From assembly GCA_002359635.1 (NCBI GenBank), contig DENJ01000090.1, positions 31,524-57,954 on the forward strand: DNA of 26,431 nucleotides. Reading direction: 5' to 3'. Of the stretch, positions 6,239 to 15,535 are shown one piece after another. The notes under the pieces are model-generated. The model was not told the origin of the DNA and did no database searches. It saw nothing but the letters and a program-made list of their open reading frames with translations. The DNA comes from Burkholderiales bacterium UBA2647 (GTDB lineage: Bacteria > Pseudomonadota > Gammaproteobacteria > Burkholderiales > Burkholderiaceae_E). The number at the start of each line of letters is the position of its first letter. The first letter of the stretch is position 1. Position numbers and translations under genes: made by a program.

Positions 6239-7867
6239 ATGCAATGCAAAACCATACCGAGTACCCGCGATCCTGTTCGAGCAGCCTGCTTGATCATCCC
6301 CATCGATAAGGAAGGCAAAAGCTTTACGCCGCAGATTCCGCTTGACGAACATGCCCGCCAGTGGGTGCTTGAACTTGCTCAACGTGGCGATTTGCCCAAG
6401 GCAAACGGCTCCTGCCTCTGGGTTCCCCTGCCGAGTGCATCAGCCGACGCAACAGCCAAACCCGTGAGCGCTACGGGTGCCGGCAGCAAGGCGGCAGCGA
6501 AGGGATCGAACCGAACGAGCAGCGGGTTGCCCGGAAAAGCGTCCCAGGCACTTTCAGGCCCTCATCGTGTGCTCCTCGTGCGCCTGCAAGCTGAAGACGA
6601 AAAATCCGAAACGCCCAGCGAAAAAAGCTATCTCGAGGCCTGCAAAGCCGTTGCCAAGCATCTCGATGATGCAGGGCTCGACAGTGCCGTATCCCTGCTG
6701 CAAACCGCGGCACCGAAAGACAAAGACCTGAGTTGGGCCACTGCGCGACTCATTCTCGCATGCCGCGAGCAATCCTATCGCTTTGATGTGTTCAAGCGTC
6801 AGCGATCGCAACAGGGCAAAGATTCGGCCAACAAGGGCCTGCAAAGCCTGCTCTTTGCTGTCGATCCTCGCAAAAGCAAAACAGTTGATCTAGCCATTTC
6901 ACAGGCGCTTGCGCTGGCCAATGGTATGGATTTGACCAAAGACCTCGGAAACACGCCGCCCAATATTTGCACACCTGAGTTCCTTGCCGACAAGGCGCTT
7001 GCCCTGGGTAAGAGCCATAAAATCCAGGTTCAGGTGCTTGAGCGTCGACAAATGCAATCGCTTGGCATGGGTGCTTTGCTCGCAGTCGCACAAGGATCAA
7101 GCCAGGCGCCACGCCTGATCGTCATGCACTATCAGGGCACAAAAACAAAGCAGGCGCCGATCGTGCTCGTCGGCAAGGGCATTACCTTTGATACCGGCGG
7201 CATCTCGATAAAACCTGCGGGTGGCATGGATGAGATGAAATTCGACATGTGCGGTGCAGCCTCGGTATTTGGCGCGATCAAGGCTGCCGCGGAAATGAAG
7301 CTGCCGCTGCACCTGATAGGCCTTGTACCCGCTGCGGAAAATATGCCTGACGGCAACGCCACGCGGCCTGGCGATATTGTGAGCACGCTGTCGGGCCAGA
7401 CGGTCGAAATTCTCAACACCGACGCTGAGGGACGCCTGATTCTCTGTGATGCGTTAACTTATTGTGAGCGCTTCAAGCCCGATACCGTCATTGACATCGC
7501 AACACTTACCGGCGCCTGCGTGGTAGCGCTCGGTGCAGTCCACTCCGGCCTTTTTTCACCCGACGATGAGCTCGCCGAGGAACTGGTCAAGGCAGGTAAA
7601 AATAGCAGCGATACCTGCTGGCGTATGCCCGTCGAGGAAGCCTATCAAGATGGCTTGAAATCGAACTTCGCAGACATGGCGAACGTCGGCGGTCGCGAGG
7701 GCGGCGCCATTACAGCGGCTTGCTTTTTGGCGCGTTTCACCAAGGCCTTTCGCTGGGCTCATTTGGATATTGCTGGCACGGCCTGGCGGGGTGGAAGCGC
7801 TAAAGGGGCGTCCGCTCGCCCCGTACCGCTGCTGATGGCGTTCTTGCAATCCCGGGCCGGGTTGTGA
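6239..7867 (+). CDS. pepA: Leucyl aminopeptidase PepA (M17 family)
   Basis: The 542-residue protein is a two-zinc cytosolic aminopeptidase that removes N-terminal residues from peptides and, in some bacteria, also binds DNA. The catalytic C-terminal domain holds the metal/active-site motifs VGKGITFDTGG (Lys313, Asp318), MKFDMCGA and the family signature NTDAEGRLIL (393-402, with Arg399). The ATG at 6239 is chosen over an upstream TTG (6206) because GGAG lies 9 nt before it. The N-terminal domain contains a low-complexity Ala/Ser/Gly/Lys stretch around residues 65-105, which makes it about 40 residues longer than typical PepA. The stop overlaps the holC GTG by 4 nt, so the genes are translationally coupled. 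Confidence 0.95.
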   Translation: MQCKTIPSTRDPVRAACLIIPIDKEGKSFTPQIPLDEHARQWVLELAQRGDLPKANGSCLWVPLPSASADATAKPVSATGAGSKAAAKGSNRTSSGLPGKASQALSGPHRVLLVRLQAEDEKSETPSEKSYLEACKAVAKHLDDAGLDSAVSLLQTAAPKDKDLSWATARLILACREQSYRFDVFKRQRSQQGKDSANKGLQSLLFAVDPRKSKTVDLAISQALALANGMDLTKDLGNTPPNICTPEFLADKALALGKSHKIQVQVLERRQMQSLGMGALLAVAQGSSQAPRLIVMHYQGTKTKQAPIVLVGKGITFDTGGISIKPAGGMDEMKFDMCGAASVFGAIKAAAEMKLPLHLIGLVPAAENMPDGNATRPGDIVSTLSGQTVEILNTDAEGRLILCDALTYCERFKPDTVIDIATLTGACVVALGAVHSGLFSPDDELAEELVKAGKNSSDTCWRMPVEEAYQDGLKSNFADMANVGGREGGAITAACFLARFTKAFRWAHLDIAGTAWRGGSAKGASARPVPLLMAFLQSRAGL

Positions 7868-8298
7868 CGCGGATCGACTTCCATTTCAATACCCCAGATA
7901 AGCTTGCCTACAGCTGCCGACTGATCCGCAAGGCCTATCGCGCCGGGCACCGACTTTGGGTCTACAGTAATGATTCGAATCAGCTGCTGCGGCTCGACAA
8001 GATGCTTTGGCATTTCTCAGCGACCGATTTCATCCCGCATGTGATGCATGATCATCCGCTGGCAAGCCGGACCGCGATTGTTTTGAGTCCGTTTTTGCAT
8101 GGCAGCGAACGCTTCACCATCGGTATTCACCTCGGCTCCGAATTACCCCAGGGGTTCAGCAGCTTTGAACGCTGGATTGAGGTCGTCGGGCGCGACGAAA
8201 CAGACCGCCAAGTTGCCCGTAAGCGCTATGCCCTCTTGAGGTCTCAAGGCTACCCCATTCATCACTTCGACCAAGCCGTCCAAGGAACCGAGGCATGA
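7864..8298 (+). CDS. holC: DNA polymerase III chi subunit HolC
   Basis: The 144-residue protein matches the chi subunit of the clamp-loader complex, which links Pol III to single-stranded-DNA-binding protein. The N-terminus TRIDFHFNTPDKLAYSCRL is typical, followed by the WHFSATDFIPH segment and the usual strand-helix pattern. The start is GTG and overlaps the pepA stop (GTGA). Its own stop overlaps the valS ATG (ATGA), placing holC in the middle of a coupled pepA-holC-valS operon, as is common in proteobacteria. Confidence 0.92.
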   Translation: MTRIDFHFNTPDKLAYSCRLIRKAYRAGHRLWVYSNDSNQLLRLDKMLWHFSATDFIPHVMHDHPLASRTAIVLSPFLHGSERFTIGIHLGSELPQGFSSFERWIEVVGRDETDRQVARKRYALLRSQGYPIHHFDQAVQGTEA

Positions 8299-11288
8299 CT
8301 GTTGACGCGACTCCCCTCGAACAGCCGCTTGCAAAATCTTTCGAACCCCAAGCGATTGAAGCCAAGCTTTATGAGCAATGGGCAGCCATGTCCTGTTTTG
8401 ACGCGGGCCATCGTATTGGCGCCAAACCCTTTTGCATTCAACTGCCGCCACCCAATGTGACCGGCACCTTGCATATGGGTCACGCCTTCAACCAGACCAT
8501 CATGGATGCGCTCACGCGATGGCAGCGCATGAAGGGCGCCAATGCGCTTTGGCTTCCTGGTACTGACCACGCAGGCATCGCCACCCAAATGGTTGTCGAG
8601 CGCCAACTCCAGGCAAAAGGTGTCAACCGCCACGATTTAGGGCGTCAAGCTTTTGTTGAAAAAGTCTGGGAATGGAAGCATGTCTCAGGGTCGACCATCA
8701 CCCAGCAAATGCGTCGGCTTGGCGCATCAGCGGATTGGCAGCTTGAGTACTTCACCATGGATGAAAAGTTGTCGGTCGTTGTGCGCGAAGCTTTTATCCG
8801 GCTTTTTCAACAGGGCTTGATTTACCGCGGCAAGCGGCTGATCAATTGGGATCCCGCGCTGATGACGGCAGTTTCCGATTTGGAAGTCCTGAGCGAGGAA
8901 GAGCAAGGTTCGATCTGGGAAATCCACTATCCCTTGGTTGACGGAAGCGGCCGTCTCACCGTGGCGACCACCCGACCTGAAACCATGCTTGGCGATACCG
9001 CGGTGATGGTCCACCCCGATGACAGTCGCTATCAGCACCTGATCGGAAAAGAAGTTCGCCTGCCGCTGAGCGACCGGATCATTCCGGTCATCGCAGACAG
9101 CTATGTCGATCCACAATTTGGGACAGGTGTCGTCAAAGTTACGCCGGCTCATGACTTTAACGACTATGCCGTCGGTCAACGCCATCAGCTCCCGATGATT
9201 TGCATCCTCAATCTTGACGCGACCATGAGCGACGACGTGCCGGCGGCCTATCGGGGACTTGATCGCTTTGAGGCTCGCAAGCGTATTGTTCAAGATCTTG
9301 AGCAGACTGGCGCCTTAGGTAGCATCAAAGCACATCGATTGATGATCCCGCGCGGCGACCGGAGTGGTGCTGTGATTGAGCCCATGCTGACCGATCAATG
9401 GTTTGTAGCGATGAGCAAAGCTGCGCCTGCTGACAGTCTCTTTCCAGGGAAAAGCATTGCTCAAGTCTCACTTGAAGTGGTTCAGCAGGGCAAGGTGCGC
9501 TTTGTGCCATCGAACTGGACATCAACCTATAACCACTGGCTTGAAAACATCCAGGACTGGACGATTTCGCGACAGCTTTGGTGGGGGCATCAAATCCCTG
9601 CCTGGTATCAGGCCGACGAGCATGGCGCAGTCTTGCACGACGCAAAGGTGTATGTGGCGCGTGATGAATCGGATGCAAGACGGCAAGCTGAGGCGGCGGG
9701 TTGGCAAGGCCCTTTGGTGCGAGATCAGGATGTCTTGGATACATGGTTCTCCTCAGCCCTTGTGCCATTTTCGACGCTTGCAGACGAGCATGACCCCTGG
9801 CCCCCCGAAAGCGACGCAGGCCTTGGACTCGGTATCAATCTGAAACCGGAACTGGCCCAGTTCCTACCCTCACAGGTACTCGTTACAGGTTTTGACATCA
9901 TTTTCTTTTGGGTTGCTCGCATGGTCATGATGAGCACGCATTTCACAGGCAAAGTCCCCTTCGAGACGGTTTATGTGCATGCCCTGGTACGCGACGCCGA
10001 GGGCCAGAAAATGTCCAAATCCAAGGGCAACACGCTGGACCCGATCGATCTGATTGATGGCATCAGCCTTGAGGACTTACTCGCGAAGCGCACAAGCGGC
10101 CTGATGAATCCTAAACAGGCTGAGAGCATCGCAAAAAAGACCGCCAAAGAGTTCCCAAAAGGCATCCCGGGCTTTGGCGCAGACGCCTTGCGCTTTACCT
10201 TCGCATCGCTTGCAACGCCCGGAAGAAATATCAATTTTGATTTGAACCGTTGTGAAGGTTATCGCAATTTTTGCAACAAATTATGGAACGCTACACGGTT
10301 CGTACTGATGCAGGTCGGCCATGAAAGTTCATACGAACTGGGCTTTGCACCCCATGACGCAAGTGCCTGCGTTCCCGGCGCTTACATGCATTTCGGCAAG
10401 GCAGAACGTTGGATAAGCTCAGTGCTCGAGCAAAGCATCTCGCAAATTGAAGGCCACCTCAGCGACTTTCGTTTCGATCTTGCCGCCAGAACATACTATG
10501 AGCTGGTTTGGCACGCTTTCTGCGACTGGTACTTAGAGTTGGCAAAGGTTCAGCTACAGGACGAAGATCAGGCCCTGCGACGAGGGACCCGCCGGACGCT
10601 GCTCAGCGTGCTTGAAACCATCCTGCGCCTCGGTCACCCGATCATGCCCTTCATCACCGAAACGCTCTGGCAAAGCATCGCACCGCTCGCCCAACGTTAT
10701 CCATTGCTCATGCGCGAACGAATCAACAGGCAACAAGACAGCATGCAACCTTGCAGCATGCAACACAGCATCATGCAGCAAGCCTTTCCCTCGGCTCGCC
10801 CCGAACGGATCGATACGGCTGCAATCGCCTGGATGGATCGATTTAAGGCTCTGGTTGAGGCATGCCGACAGTTGCGTAGCGAGATGGGCTTATCGCCTGC
10901 CCAACGTGTACCCCTCATGCTTGAGGGGGAGCAAGCTCACGATATCCTCATCGATGCCAGAGCCTTGCAAGCCATGGCACGACTTGCAGCGGTTCAAGTG
11001 GTCGATAGCTTACCAAGCGATCGTCTTGCGCCAGTTCAATGGCTTAATGGCATGCGATTGATGCTCGATGTCGCAATTGATCGAGACGCCGAGTTGCTCC
11101 GTTTATCCAAGGAAGTCGAACGCTTAGACCTGGAGATCCTCAAATGCAAGGCCAAGCTCGATAACCCCTCGTTTGCTGAACGCGCCCCGAGCGCAGTGGT
11201 TGAGCAAGAGCAGGAACGCCTGCTGCGCTTTGAGCAGCGCCGCGAGGCGCTTGCAACCCAGTATGCGATTATCGAGGCCAAGGCCTGA
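8295..11288 (+). CDS. valS: Valyl-tRNA synthetase
   Basis: The 997-residue class I synthetase charges tRNA-Val. The ATP-binding HIGH motif appears as HMGH at residues 60-63 (after PPPNVTG) and KMSKS at 572-576. Between them is the CP1 editing domain with TTRPETMLGDTAVMVHP and the GTGVVKVTPAHDFNDYAVG segment. An anticodon-binding domain follows, and the last 70 residues form the ValRS coiled-coil arm (heptad-rich, LLRLSKEVERLDLEI onward). A linker at about residues 815-829 contains a triplicated five-residue SMQ-type repeat. Translation is probably coupled to holC by the ATGA overlap. Confidence 0.97.
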   Translation: MTVDATPLEQPLAKSFEPQAIEAKLYEQWAAMSCFDAGHRIGAKPFCIQLPPPNVTGTLHMGHAFNQTIMDALTRWQRMKGANALWLPGTDHAGIATQMVVERQLQAKGVNRHDLGRQAFVEKVWEWKHVSGSTITQQMRRLGASADWQLEYFTMDEKLSVVVREAFIRLFQQGLIYRGKRLINWDPALMTAVSDLEVLSEEEQGSIWEIHYPLVDGSGRLTVATTRPETMLGDTAVMVHPDDSRYQHLIGKEVRLPLSDRIIPVIADSYVDPQFGTGVVKVTPAHDFNDYAVGQRHQLPMICILNLDATMSDDVPAAYRGLDRFEARKRIVQDLEQTGALGSIKAHRLMIPRGDRSGAVIEPMLTDQWFVAMSKAAPADSLFPGKSIAQVSLEVVQQGKVRFVPSNWTSTYNHWLENIQDWTISRQLWWGHQIPAWYQADEHGAVLHDAKVYVARDESDARRQAEAAGWQGPLVRDQDVLDTWFSSALVPFSTLADEHDPWPPESDAGLGLGINLKPELAQFLPSQVLVTGFDIIFFWVARMVMMSTHFTGKVPFETVYVHALVRDAEGQKMSKSKGNTLDPIDLIDGISLEDLLAKRTSGLMNPKQAESIAKKTAKEFPKGIPGFGADALRFTFASLATPGRNINFDLNRCEGYRNFCNKLWNATRFVLMQVGHESSYELGFAPHDASACVPGAYMHFGKAERWISSVLEQSISQIEGHLSDFRFDLAARTYYELVWHAFCDWYLELAKVQLQDEDQALRRGTRRTLLSVLETILRLGHPIMPFITETLWQSIAPLAQRYPLLMRERINRQQDSMQPCSMQHSIMQQAFPSARPERIDTAAIAWMDRFKALVEACRQLRSEMGLSPAQRVPLMLEGEQAHDILIDARALQAMARLAAVQVVDSLPSDRLAPVQWLNGMRLMLDVAIDRDAELLRLSKEVERLDLEILKCKAKLDNPSFAERAPSAVVEQEQERLLRFEQRREALATQYAIIEAKA
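10737..10781 (+). repeat. valS: Three 15-bp imperfect tandem units inside valS
   Basis: Units starting at 10737, 10752 and 10767 encode DSMQP, CSMQH and SIMQQ. The first two share an exact 11-bp core (CAGCATGCAAC). The unit length is a multiple of three and keeps the frame, suggesting a recent slippage expansion in a surface linker. Confidence 0.65.
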
Positions 11289-11446
11289 GGATGCATCCGA
11301 AATCCCTGCATCAGTTACCGCGAACCGGGAGAAGATGGCATTTTGTCGCCTTAGCCCTTGCGTTTCAACAGGCAAGCGATCATGCTGACCGGCGCGCAGC
11401 GAAATACGAATAAGCGCCCCGAATTCACCACATTGGAGGTCACCGG

Positions 11447-11848
11447 ATGGCTACCACGAAACAACCTGCCGCAAAAAAAGCTGCGGCCAAGAAACCCGCT
11501 GCCAAGACCGCAGCCCCTAAAGCAGCCAAGGCTACGGCAGCGAAAACTGCGGCGATGAGCAGTGCAGCAAAAAAGCCTGCCGCCAAAGCCGAAGCAAAAC
11601 AAACGGCTAATGCTGGGTTCATGAAGCCCATGACCCCCAGCGCAGCGCTTGCGGCCGTCATCGGTTCAAAGCCAATACCGCGGACCGAGGTCACCAAAAA
11701 ACTTTGGGACTACATCAAAGCAAAAAACCTGCAGGATCCCGACAACAAGCGTCAAATCAATGCAGATGCCGCCTTGAAGGAGGTTTTTGGGAAGCCGAGT
11801 GTCAGCATGTTTGAAATGACCAAACTGGTCGGCAACCATCTTTCATGA
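11447..11848 (+). CDS. SWIB/MDM2-domain protein with histone-H1-like tail
   Basis: The 133-residue basic protein has two parts. Residues 1-55 are a low-complexity Ala/Lys/Pro tail of AAKKPAAK type, like the C-terminal tail of histone H1 and bacterial H1-like nucleoid proteins. Residues 57-133 match the SWIB fold: MKPMTPSAALAAVIG, the TKKLWDYIKAKNLQDP helix and a final FEMTKLVGNHL helix. An in-frame GGAGG precedes the ATG by about 8 nt. The 158-bp gap from valS holds a GGATGCATCC palindrome directly after the valS stop and no clear terminator. The gene is convergent with the SDR gene, with one base between the stops. A DNA-binding or chromatin role is inferred from the tail. Confidence 0.85.
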   Translation: MATTKQPAAKKAAAKKPAAKTAAPKAAKATAAKTAAMSSAAKKPAAKAEAKQTANAGFMKPMTPSAALAAVIGSKPIPRTEVTKKLWDYIKAKNLQDPDNKRQINADAALKEVFGKPSVSMFEMTKLVGNHLS

Positions 11849-11849
11849 T

Positions 11850-12587
11850 TTAAACGGTAAGGAAACCACCGTCGACCGGCAAAACCACGCCGGTCACAAA
11901 GCGGGCCGCATCCGAGCACAAAAACAGAATCGGATCGGCAACCTCCTCGGGCTGTCCCCAGCGCGCCATGGGCGTTCTGGCCAATATCATCGCATTGCGT
12001 GCAGGGTCCTCGCGGGCGCCACGGGACAAGTTGGTCACAATCCATCCTGGTGCAACCGCGTTGACACGAATTGAATCGGCGGCGTAAGCCGCAGCAAGCG
12101 ACATCGTGAGTTGACGCACCGCCCCTTTGGATGCCGCATAGGCCGGCTGCTTAGGCCCACCGAAAAAGCTGAGCATCGAGGCGATGAAAACAATCGAGCC
12201 TGACTGTCTGGCGAGTTTCGGTCGCATGAGGGTGGATAGCCGCATACCCGCTGACAAGTTCACATCCATGACCTCGTCAAATACGTCGGGATCGTGTTCA
12301 GCCTCGCGACGGATCATCCCAGCACAATGCACCAAGACGTCGAGTTGCTCGAAGGCATGCGTCAAATCAGCCAGTGCTGCATGGTCACGCACATCGAGCA
12401 CACGACAGTCGACCTTCTCAAAACCGGGCTGCTGCCTCGCCAGATCGACTTCATCGGCCGTTAAGCCGGTTGCCATGACCTCGGCCCCGGCTTTTGCAAA
12501 GGCTCTTACGGTGGCAGCCCCAATACCGGATGACCCACCGGTAATAAGCACCCGGCGGCCCTTGAAATCGAAATGGGTCGTCGACAT
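11850..12587 (-). CDS. Short-chain dehydrogenase/reductase (classical SDR)
   Basis: The 245-residue NAD(P)-dependent oxidoreductase has the Rossmann motif TGGSSGIG (16-23), the CAG motif near 88-90, Asn110, Ser137 and the catalytic YxxxK pair Tyr150/Lys154. The C-terminal segment VTGVVLPVDGG is also present. The ATG at 12587 is chosen because GGAG lies 6 nt upstream and it overlaps the tusA-like stop as TGATG. An in-frame start nine codons earlier lies inside the TusA-like gene. It is the last gene of the alaS operon. The substrate is unknown; family members reduce 3-oxoacyl thioesters or oxidise sugar acids and alcohols. Confidence 0.88.
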   Translation of the reverse strand: MSTTHFDFKGRRVLITGGSSGIGAATVRAFAKAGAEVMATGLTADEVDLARQQPGFEKVDCRVLDVRDHAALADLTHAFEQLDVLVHCAGMIRREAEHDPDVFDEVMDVNLSAGMRLSTLMRPKLARQSGSIVFIASMLSFFGGPKQPAYAASKGAVRQLTMSLAAAYAADSIRVNAVAPGWIVTNLSRGAREDPARNAMILARTPMARWGQPEEVADPILFLCSDAARFVTGVVLPVDGGFLTV

Positions 12588-12835
12588 CAACGTCTCCGTA
12601 ACAGAAATTGCCAAATACCCTGGCTGACTCTCTGCTCCAATAAATCATTGCCTGTCTGGCGGGCAAAGGTCTTGAAATCGCGCTCTGCACCCTGATCGGT
12701 CGCGAGCACCAAAAGCGTCTGCCCAGCATGCATGCTGTTGAGTGCCTTTTTTGCCTTGAGTATTGGCAAGGGGCAGTTTAATCCTTGCGCATCAACCGTA
12801 ACGTCTGCCGTGATCGCATCTTCAGTTTGCATCAT
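12587..12835 (-). CDS. TusA/SirA-family sulfur-carrier-like protein
   Basis: The 82-residue protein shows the TusA fold signature GLNCPLPILKAKKAL, with the family cysteine at residue 21, followed by the VLATDQGAERDFKTFAR segment. TusA proteins relay persulfide sulfur for tRNA 2-thiolation, molybdenum cofactor and related pathways. The first ATG at 12835 overlaps the alaS stop by 4 nt (ATGA) and is preceded by AAAGGAGG. A second ATG follows immediately. Its downstream end overlaps the SDR start. The alaS-linked position is typical for betaproteobacterial genomes; whether it is TusA itself or a YedF-like paralogue cannot be settled here. Confidence 0.88.
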   Translation of the reverse strand: MMQTEDAITADVTVDAQGLNCPLPILKAKKALNSMHAGQTLLVLATDQGAERDFKTFARQTGNDLLEQRVSQGIWQFLLRRR

Positions 12836-15462
12836 GAGGCCTCCTTTAGCTTTGTATGCAACCAATCTTGAACCGACGCCAGCGCCATCGGCAGCTTGGC
12901 TACCTCGGTACCGCCAGCTTGAGCCATGTCAGCCCGTCCACCGCCCTTGCCACCAAGCTGCTGGGCGACGAAATTCACCAACTCTCCGGCTTTAACCTGG
13001 TCAATCAAGTCCTGCGTGACCCCGGCAACAATACTGACCTTGTCACCCTCGACAACCGCCAGGACAATCACCGCCGAACCGAGCGCCTGCTTGAGCTGAT
13101 CCATGGTCTCGCGCAAACTCTTGGCGTCCACGCCGTCAAGCTTTGCGGCAAGCCATCGCACCTTGCCAATATGCCTTGCCTGTTCGACGAGACCTGAACC
13201 TTGGGCCGCTGCCATGCGCGATTTAAGCTGAGAAAGCTCACGCTCCATGCCCTTCATCTGTTCGAGTAAGTCTTGAAGCTTCGCCTCAAGTTCCACTGTC
13301 GGCGCTTTCAGCAGCTGGGCCATGCGTTCTAGTCGGGCGTCCTGATCCTGGGCAAGCGCAATCGAGTGCTCGCCGGTGATCGCCTCGATTCGCCGAATGC
13401 CCGCAGCAACGCCTGACTCAGCGATGATTCGAAAGCTACCGATGTCACCGGTACGGGCAACATGGGTGCCGCCACAGAGCTCACGGGAGCTACCGATTGC
13501 CAGTACCCGAACCATATCGCCATATTTTTCCCCGAAAAGCGCCATGGCGCCTGCTTTAACAGCATCATCAAAGGACATGAGTTCGGCAACGGTATCCTGG
13601 TTTTGTAATATTTCTTGATTCACGATGCGCTCGACTTCGCGAACCTCGTCTGCCCGCATGGCAGCGTTGTGGCTAAAGTCAAAACGCGTTTTGTGTTCAT
13701 CGACCAGGGAACCCTTTTGCTGCACATGGCTGCCCAGTACCTGGCGAAGGGCTTTGTGCATCAAATGCGTTGCCGAATGATTGCGGATGATTTGAGCACG
13801 CAAGAGGGCATTGACTTCGGCGCGCAAGCGATCGCCCACCCGCATCAGGCCGGACTTGATCAAAGCATGATGGCCGAAAACCGCGGCGCTTATTTTTTGG
13901 GTGTCGTCAACCTCGGCTTCAAAACCTTGTTCACCAAGACCGATCAATCGACCTCGATCACCCACCTGACCACCCGACTCGGCATAAAAGGGGGTGCGAT
14001 CAAGCACGATCACAACACGCTCGCCCGCGCCGGCTTTCTCAACCGCCACACCCTGATTAAATATGGCGACAAGCCTCGCTTCCTCGATCAAGCAATCATA
14101 ACCATCGAAACGGGTTGGGCCCCCTTGAAAATCAATGCCGACCGCAGCCTTAAATTTGCCCGCGGCGCGTGCCTGATCGCGCTGACGCGACATGGCAGCA
14201 TCAAAACCCGATTCATCCACGCTGACACCACGTTCGCGACAAACATCGGCGGTCAAATCGACAGGAAACCCGTAGGTATCGTAAAGCTTGAAGGCGGTAT
14301 CACCATCCAGTTGCTTCAAACCCGGCACAAGCACTTGCTCAAGCAAAGCCATCCCGTGTTCTAAGGTTTCAGAAAACCGCTCTTCCTCTTGCATCAACAC
14401 CGCCTTAACACGGGCCTGCTCGCTGACAAGCTCAGGGTACGCGCTACCCATGGCCTCGCCCAAGTCCCCAACGAGACGGTGAAAAAACAGACCGCGGCAG
14501 CCCAGTTGATAGCCGTGTCGGAGCGCACGCCGAATGATTCTGCGTAGAACATAGCCGCGTCCCTCGTTGCCGGGAATCACGCCATCGAGGACTAAAAAAG
14601 CGCAGGCTCGGATATGGTCAGCGATAACTTTCAGCGAGGCATCGTTTAAATCGCTTGTTTCAGTTTCCCTCGCCGCCGCGGCGATCAACTGCTGAAACAA
14701 ATCGATCTCATAATTACTATGGACGCCTTGTAACACCGCAGCGATTCGTTCGAGTCCCATCCCGGTATCCACGCAAGGCCGTGGTAAGGGCGTGAGAACA
14801 CCTGCCTCATCACGCTCATATTGCATGAACACCAGATTCCAGATTTCGATATAGCGATCCCCATCCTCGTCAGGTGAACCCGGTGGGCCTCCCGCCACAT
14901 CAGGCCCATGGTCGTAAAAAATTTCGGAACAAGGACCACAAGGGCCGGTATCGGCCATTTGCCAAAAGTTATCACTTGCATAGCGAGCGCCTTTATTGTC
15001 GCCAATGCGCACAATCCGCACCGTCGGCACCCCAATCTCCCGGGCCCAGATATCAAAGGCCTCATCATCCTCGGCGTAAACCGTGACCCAGAGTTTTTCC
15101 TCGGGAATCATGTATCGCTGGGTTAAGAGGTCCCAGGCAAAACGGATCGCATCGCGTTTGAAGTAATCACCAAAGCTGAAGTTGCCCAGCATTTCAAAAA
15201 AGGTATGGTGGCGCGCGGTATAGCCAACGTTTTCGAGATCGTTATGTTTGCCACCAGCACGCAGGCTTCGCTGCGACGTGGTCGCCCGGCGATAAGCACG
15301 CTGCTCTTTGCCGAGAAAAAGGTCTTTGAACTGGACCATACCGCTGTTGGTGAACAGCAGCGTAGGATCGTTAGCGGGCACCAGCGGACTGGATGCAACA
15401 ACCGTATGTCCGCGTTCAGCGAAAAAAGCTAGGAATTCGGCACGGATATCTGCAGACTTCAT
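12832..15462 (-). CDS. alaS: Alanyl-tRNA synthetase
   Basis: The 876-residue class II synthetase charges tRNA-Ala. The catalytic domain starts with IRAEFLAFFAERGHTVVASS and contains the class II motif 2 region RATTSQRSLRAGGKHNDLENVG. The editing domain carries its zinc ligands in HSATH (His562, His566) and CGGTH (Cys663, His667). A coiled-coil region (about 720-760) and the C-terminal DHHA1 domain with GGKGGGRADMAQAGG complete the protein. The length is normal. No strong ribosome-binding site precedes the ATG. It heads the alaS-tusA-SDR operon; a terminator-like hairpin and a short Ala-rich frame lie in its leader. Confidence 0.97.
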   Translation of the reverse strand: MKSADIRAEFLAFFAERGHTVVASSPLVPANDPTLLFTNSGMVQFKDLFLGKEQRAYRRATTSQRSLRAGGKHNDLENVGYTARHHTFFEMLGNFSFGDYFKRDAIRFAWDLLTQRYMIPEEKLWVTVYAEDDEAFDIWAREIGVPTVRIVRIGDNKGARYASDNFWQMADTGPCGPCSEIFYDHGPDVAGGPPGSPDEDGDRYIEIWNLVFMQYERDEAGVLTPLPRPCVDTGMGLERIAAVLQGVHSNYEIDLFQQLIAAAARETETSDLNDASLKVIADHIRACAFLVLDGVIPGNEGRGYVLRRIIRRALRHGYQLGCRGLFFHRLVGDLGEAMGSAYPELVSEQARVKAVLMQEEERFSETLEHGMALLEQVLVPGLKQLDGDTAFKLYDTYGFPVDLTADVCRERGVSVDESGFDAAMSRQRDQARAAGKFKAAVGIDFQGGPTRFDGYDCLIEEARLVAIFNQGVAVEKAGAGERVVIVLDRTPFYAESGGQVGDRGRLIGLGEQGFEAEVDDTQKISAAVFGHHALIKSGLMRVGDRLRAEVNALLRAQIIRNHSATHLMHKALRQVLGSHVQQKGSLVDEHKTRFDFSHNAAMRADEVREVERIVNQEILQNQDTVAELMSFDDAVKAGAMALFGEKYGDMVRVLAIGSSRELCGGTHVARTGDIGSFRIIAESGVAAGIRRIEAITGEHSIALAQDQDARLERMAQLLKAPTVELEAKLQDLLEQMKGMERELSQLKSRMAAAQGSGLVEQARHIGKVRWLAAKLDGVDAKSLRETMDQLKQALGSAVIVLAVVEGDKVSIVAGVTQDLIDQVKAGELVNFVAQQLGGKGGGRADMAQAGGTEVAKLPMALASVQDWLHTKLKEAS

Positions 15463-15535
15463 GGCGGGGTCTCATGGTGAACAGCCTTGCAATTGCTGTT
15501 GCAGTTGCGCGGCAGGGAGCCATGGATTCTAGCCA

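Noticed and set aside
13615..14364. 249-codon plus-strand frame opposite alaS
   Set aside because: It lies fully inside the alaS editing/catalytic region on the opposite strand and shows no domain features.
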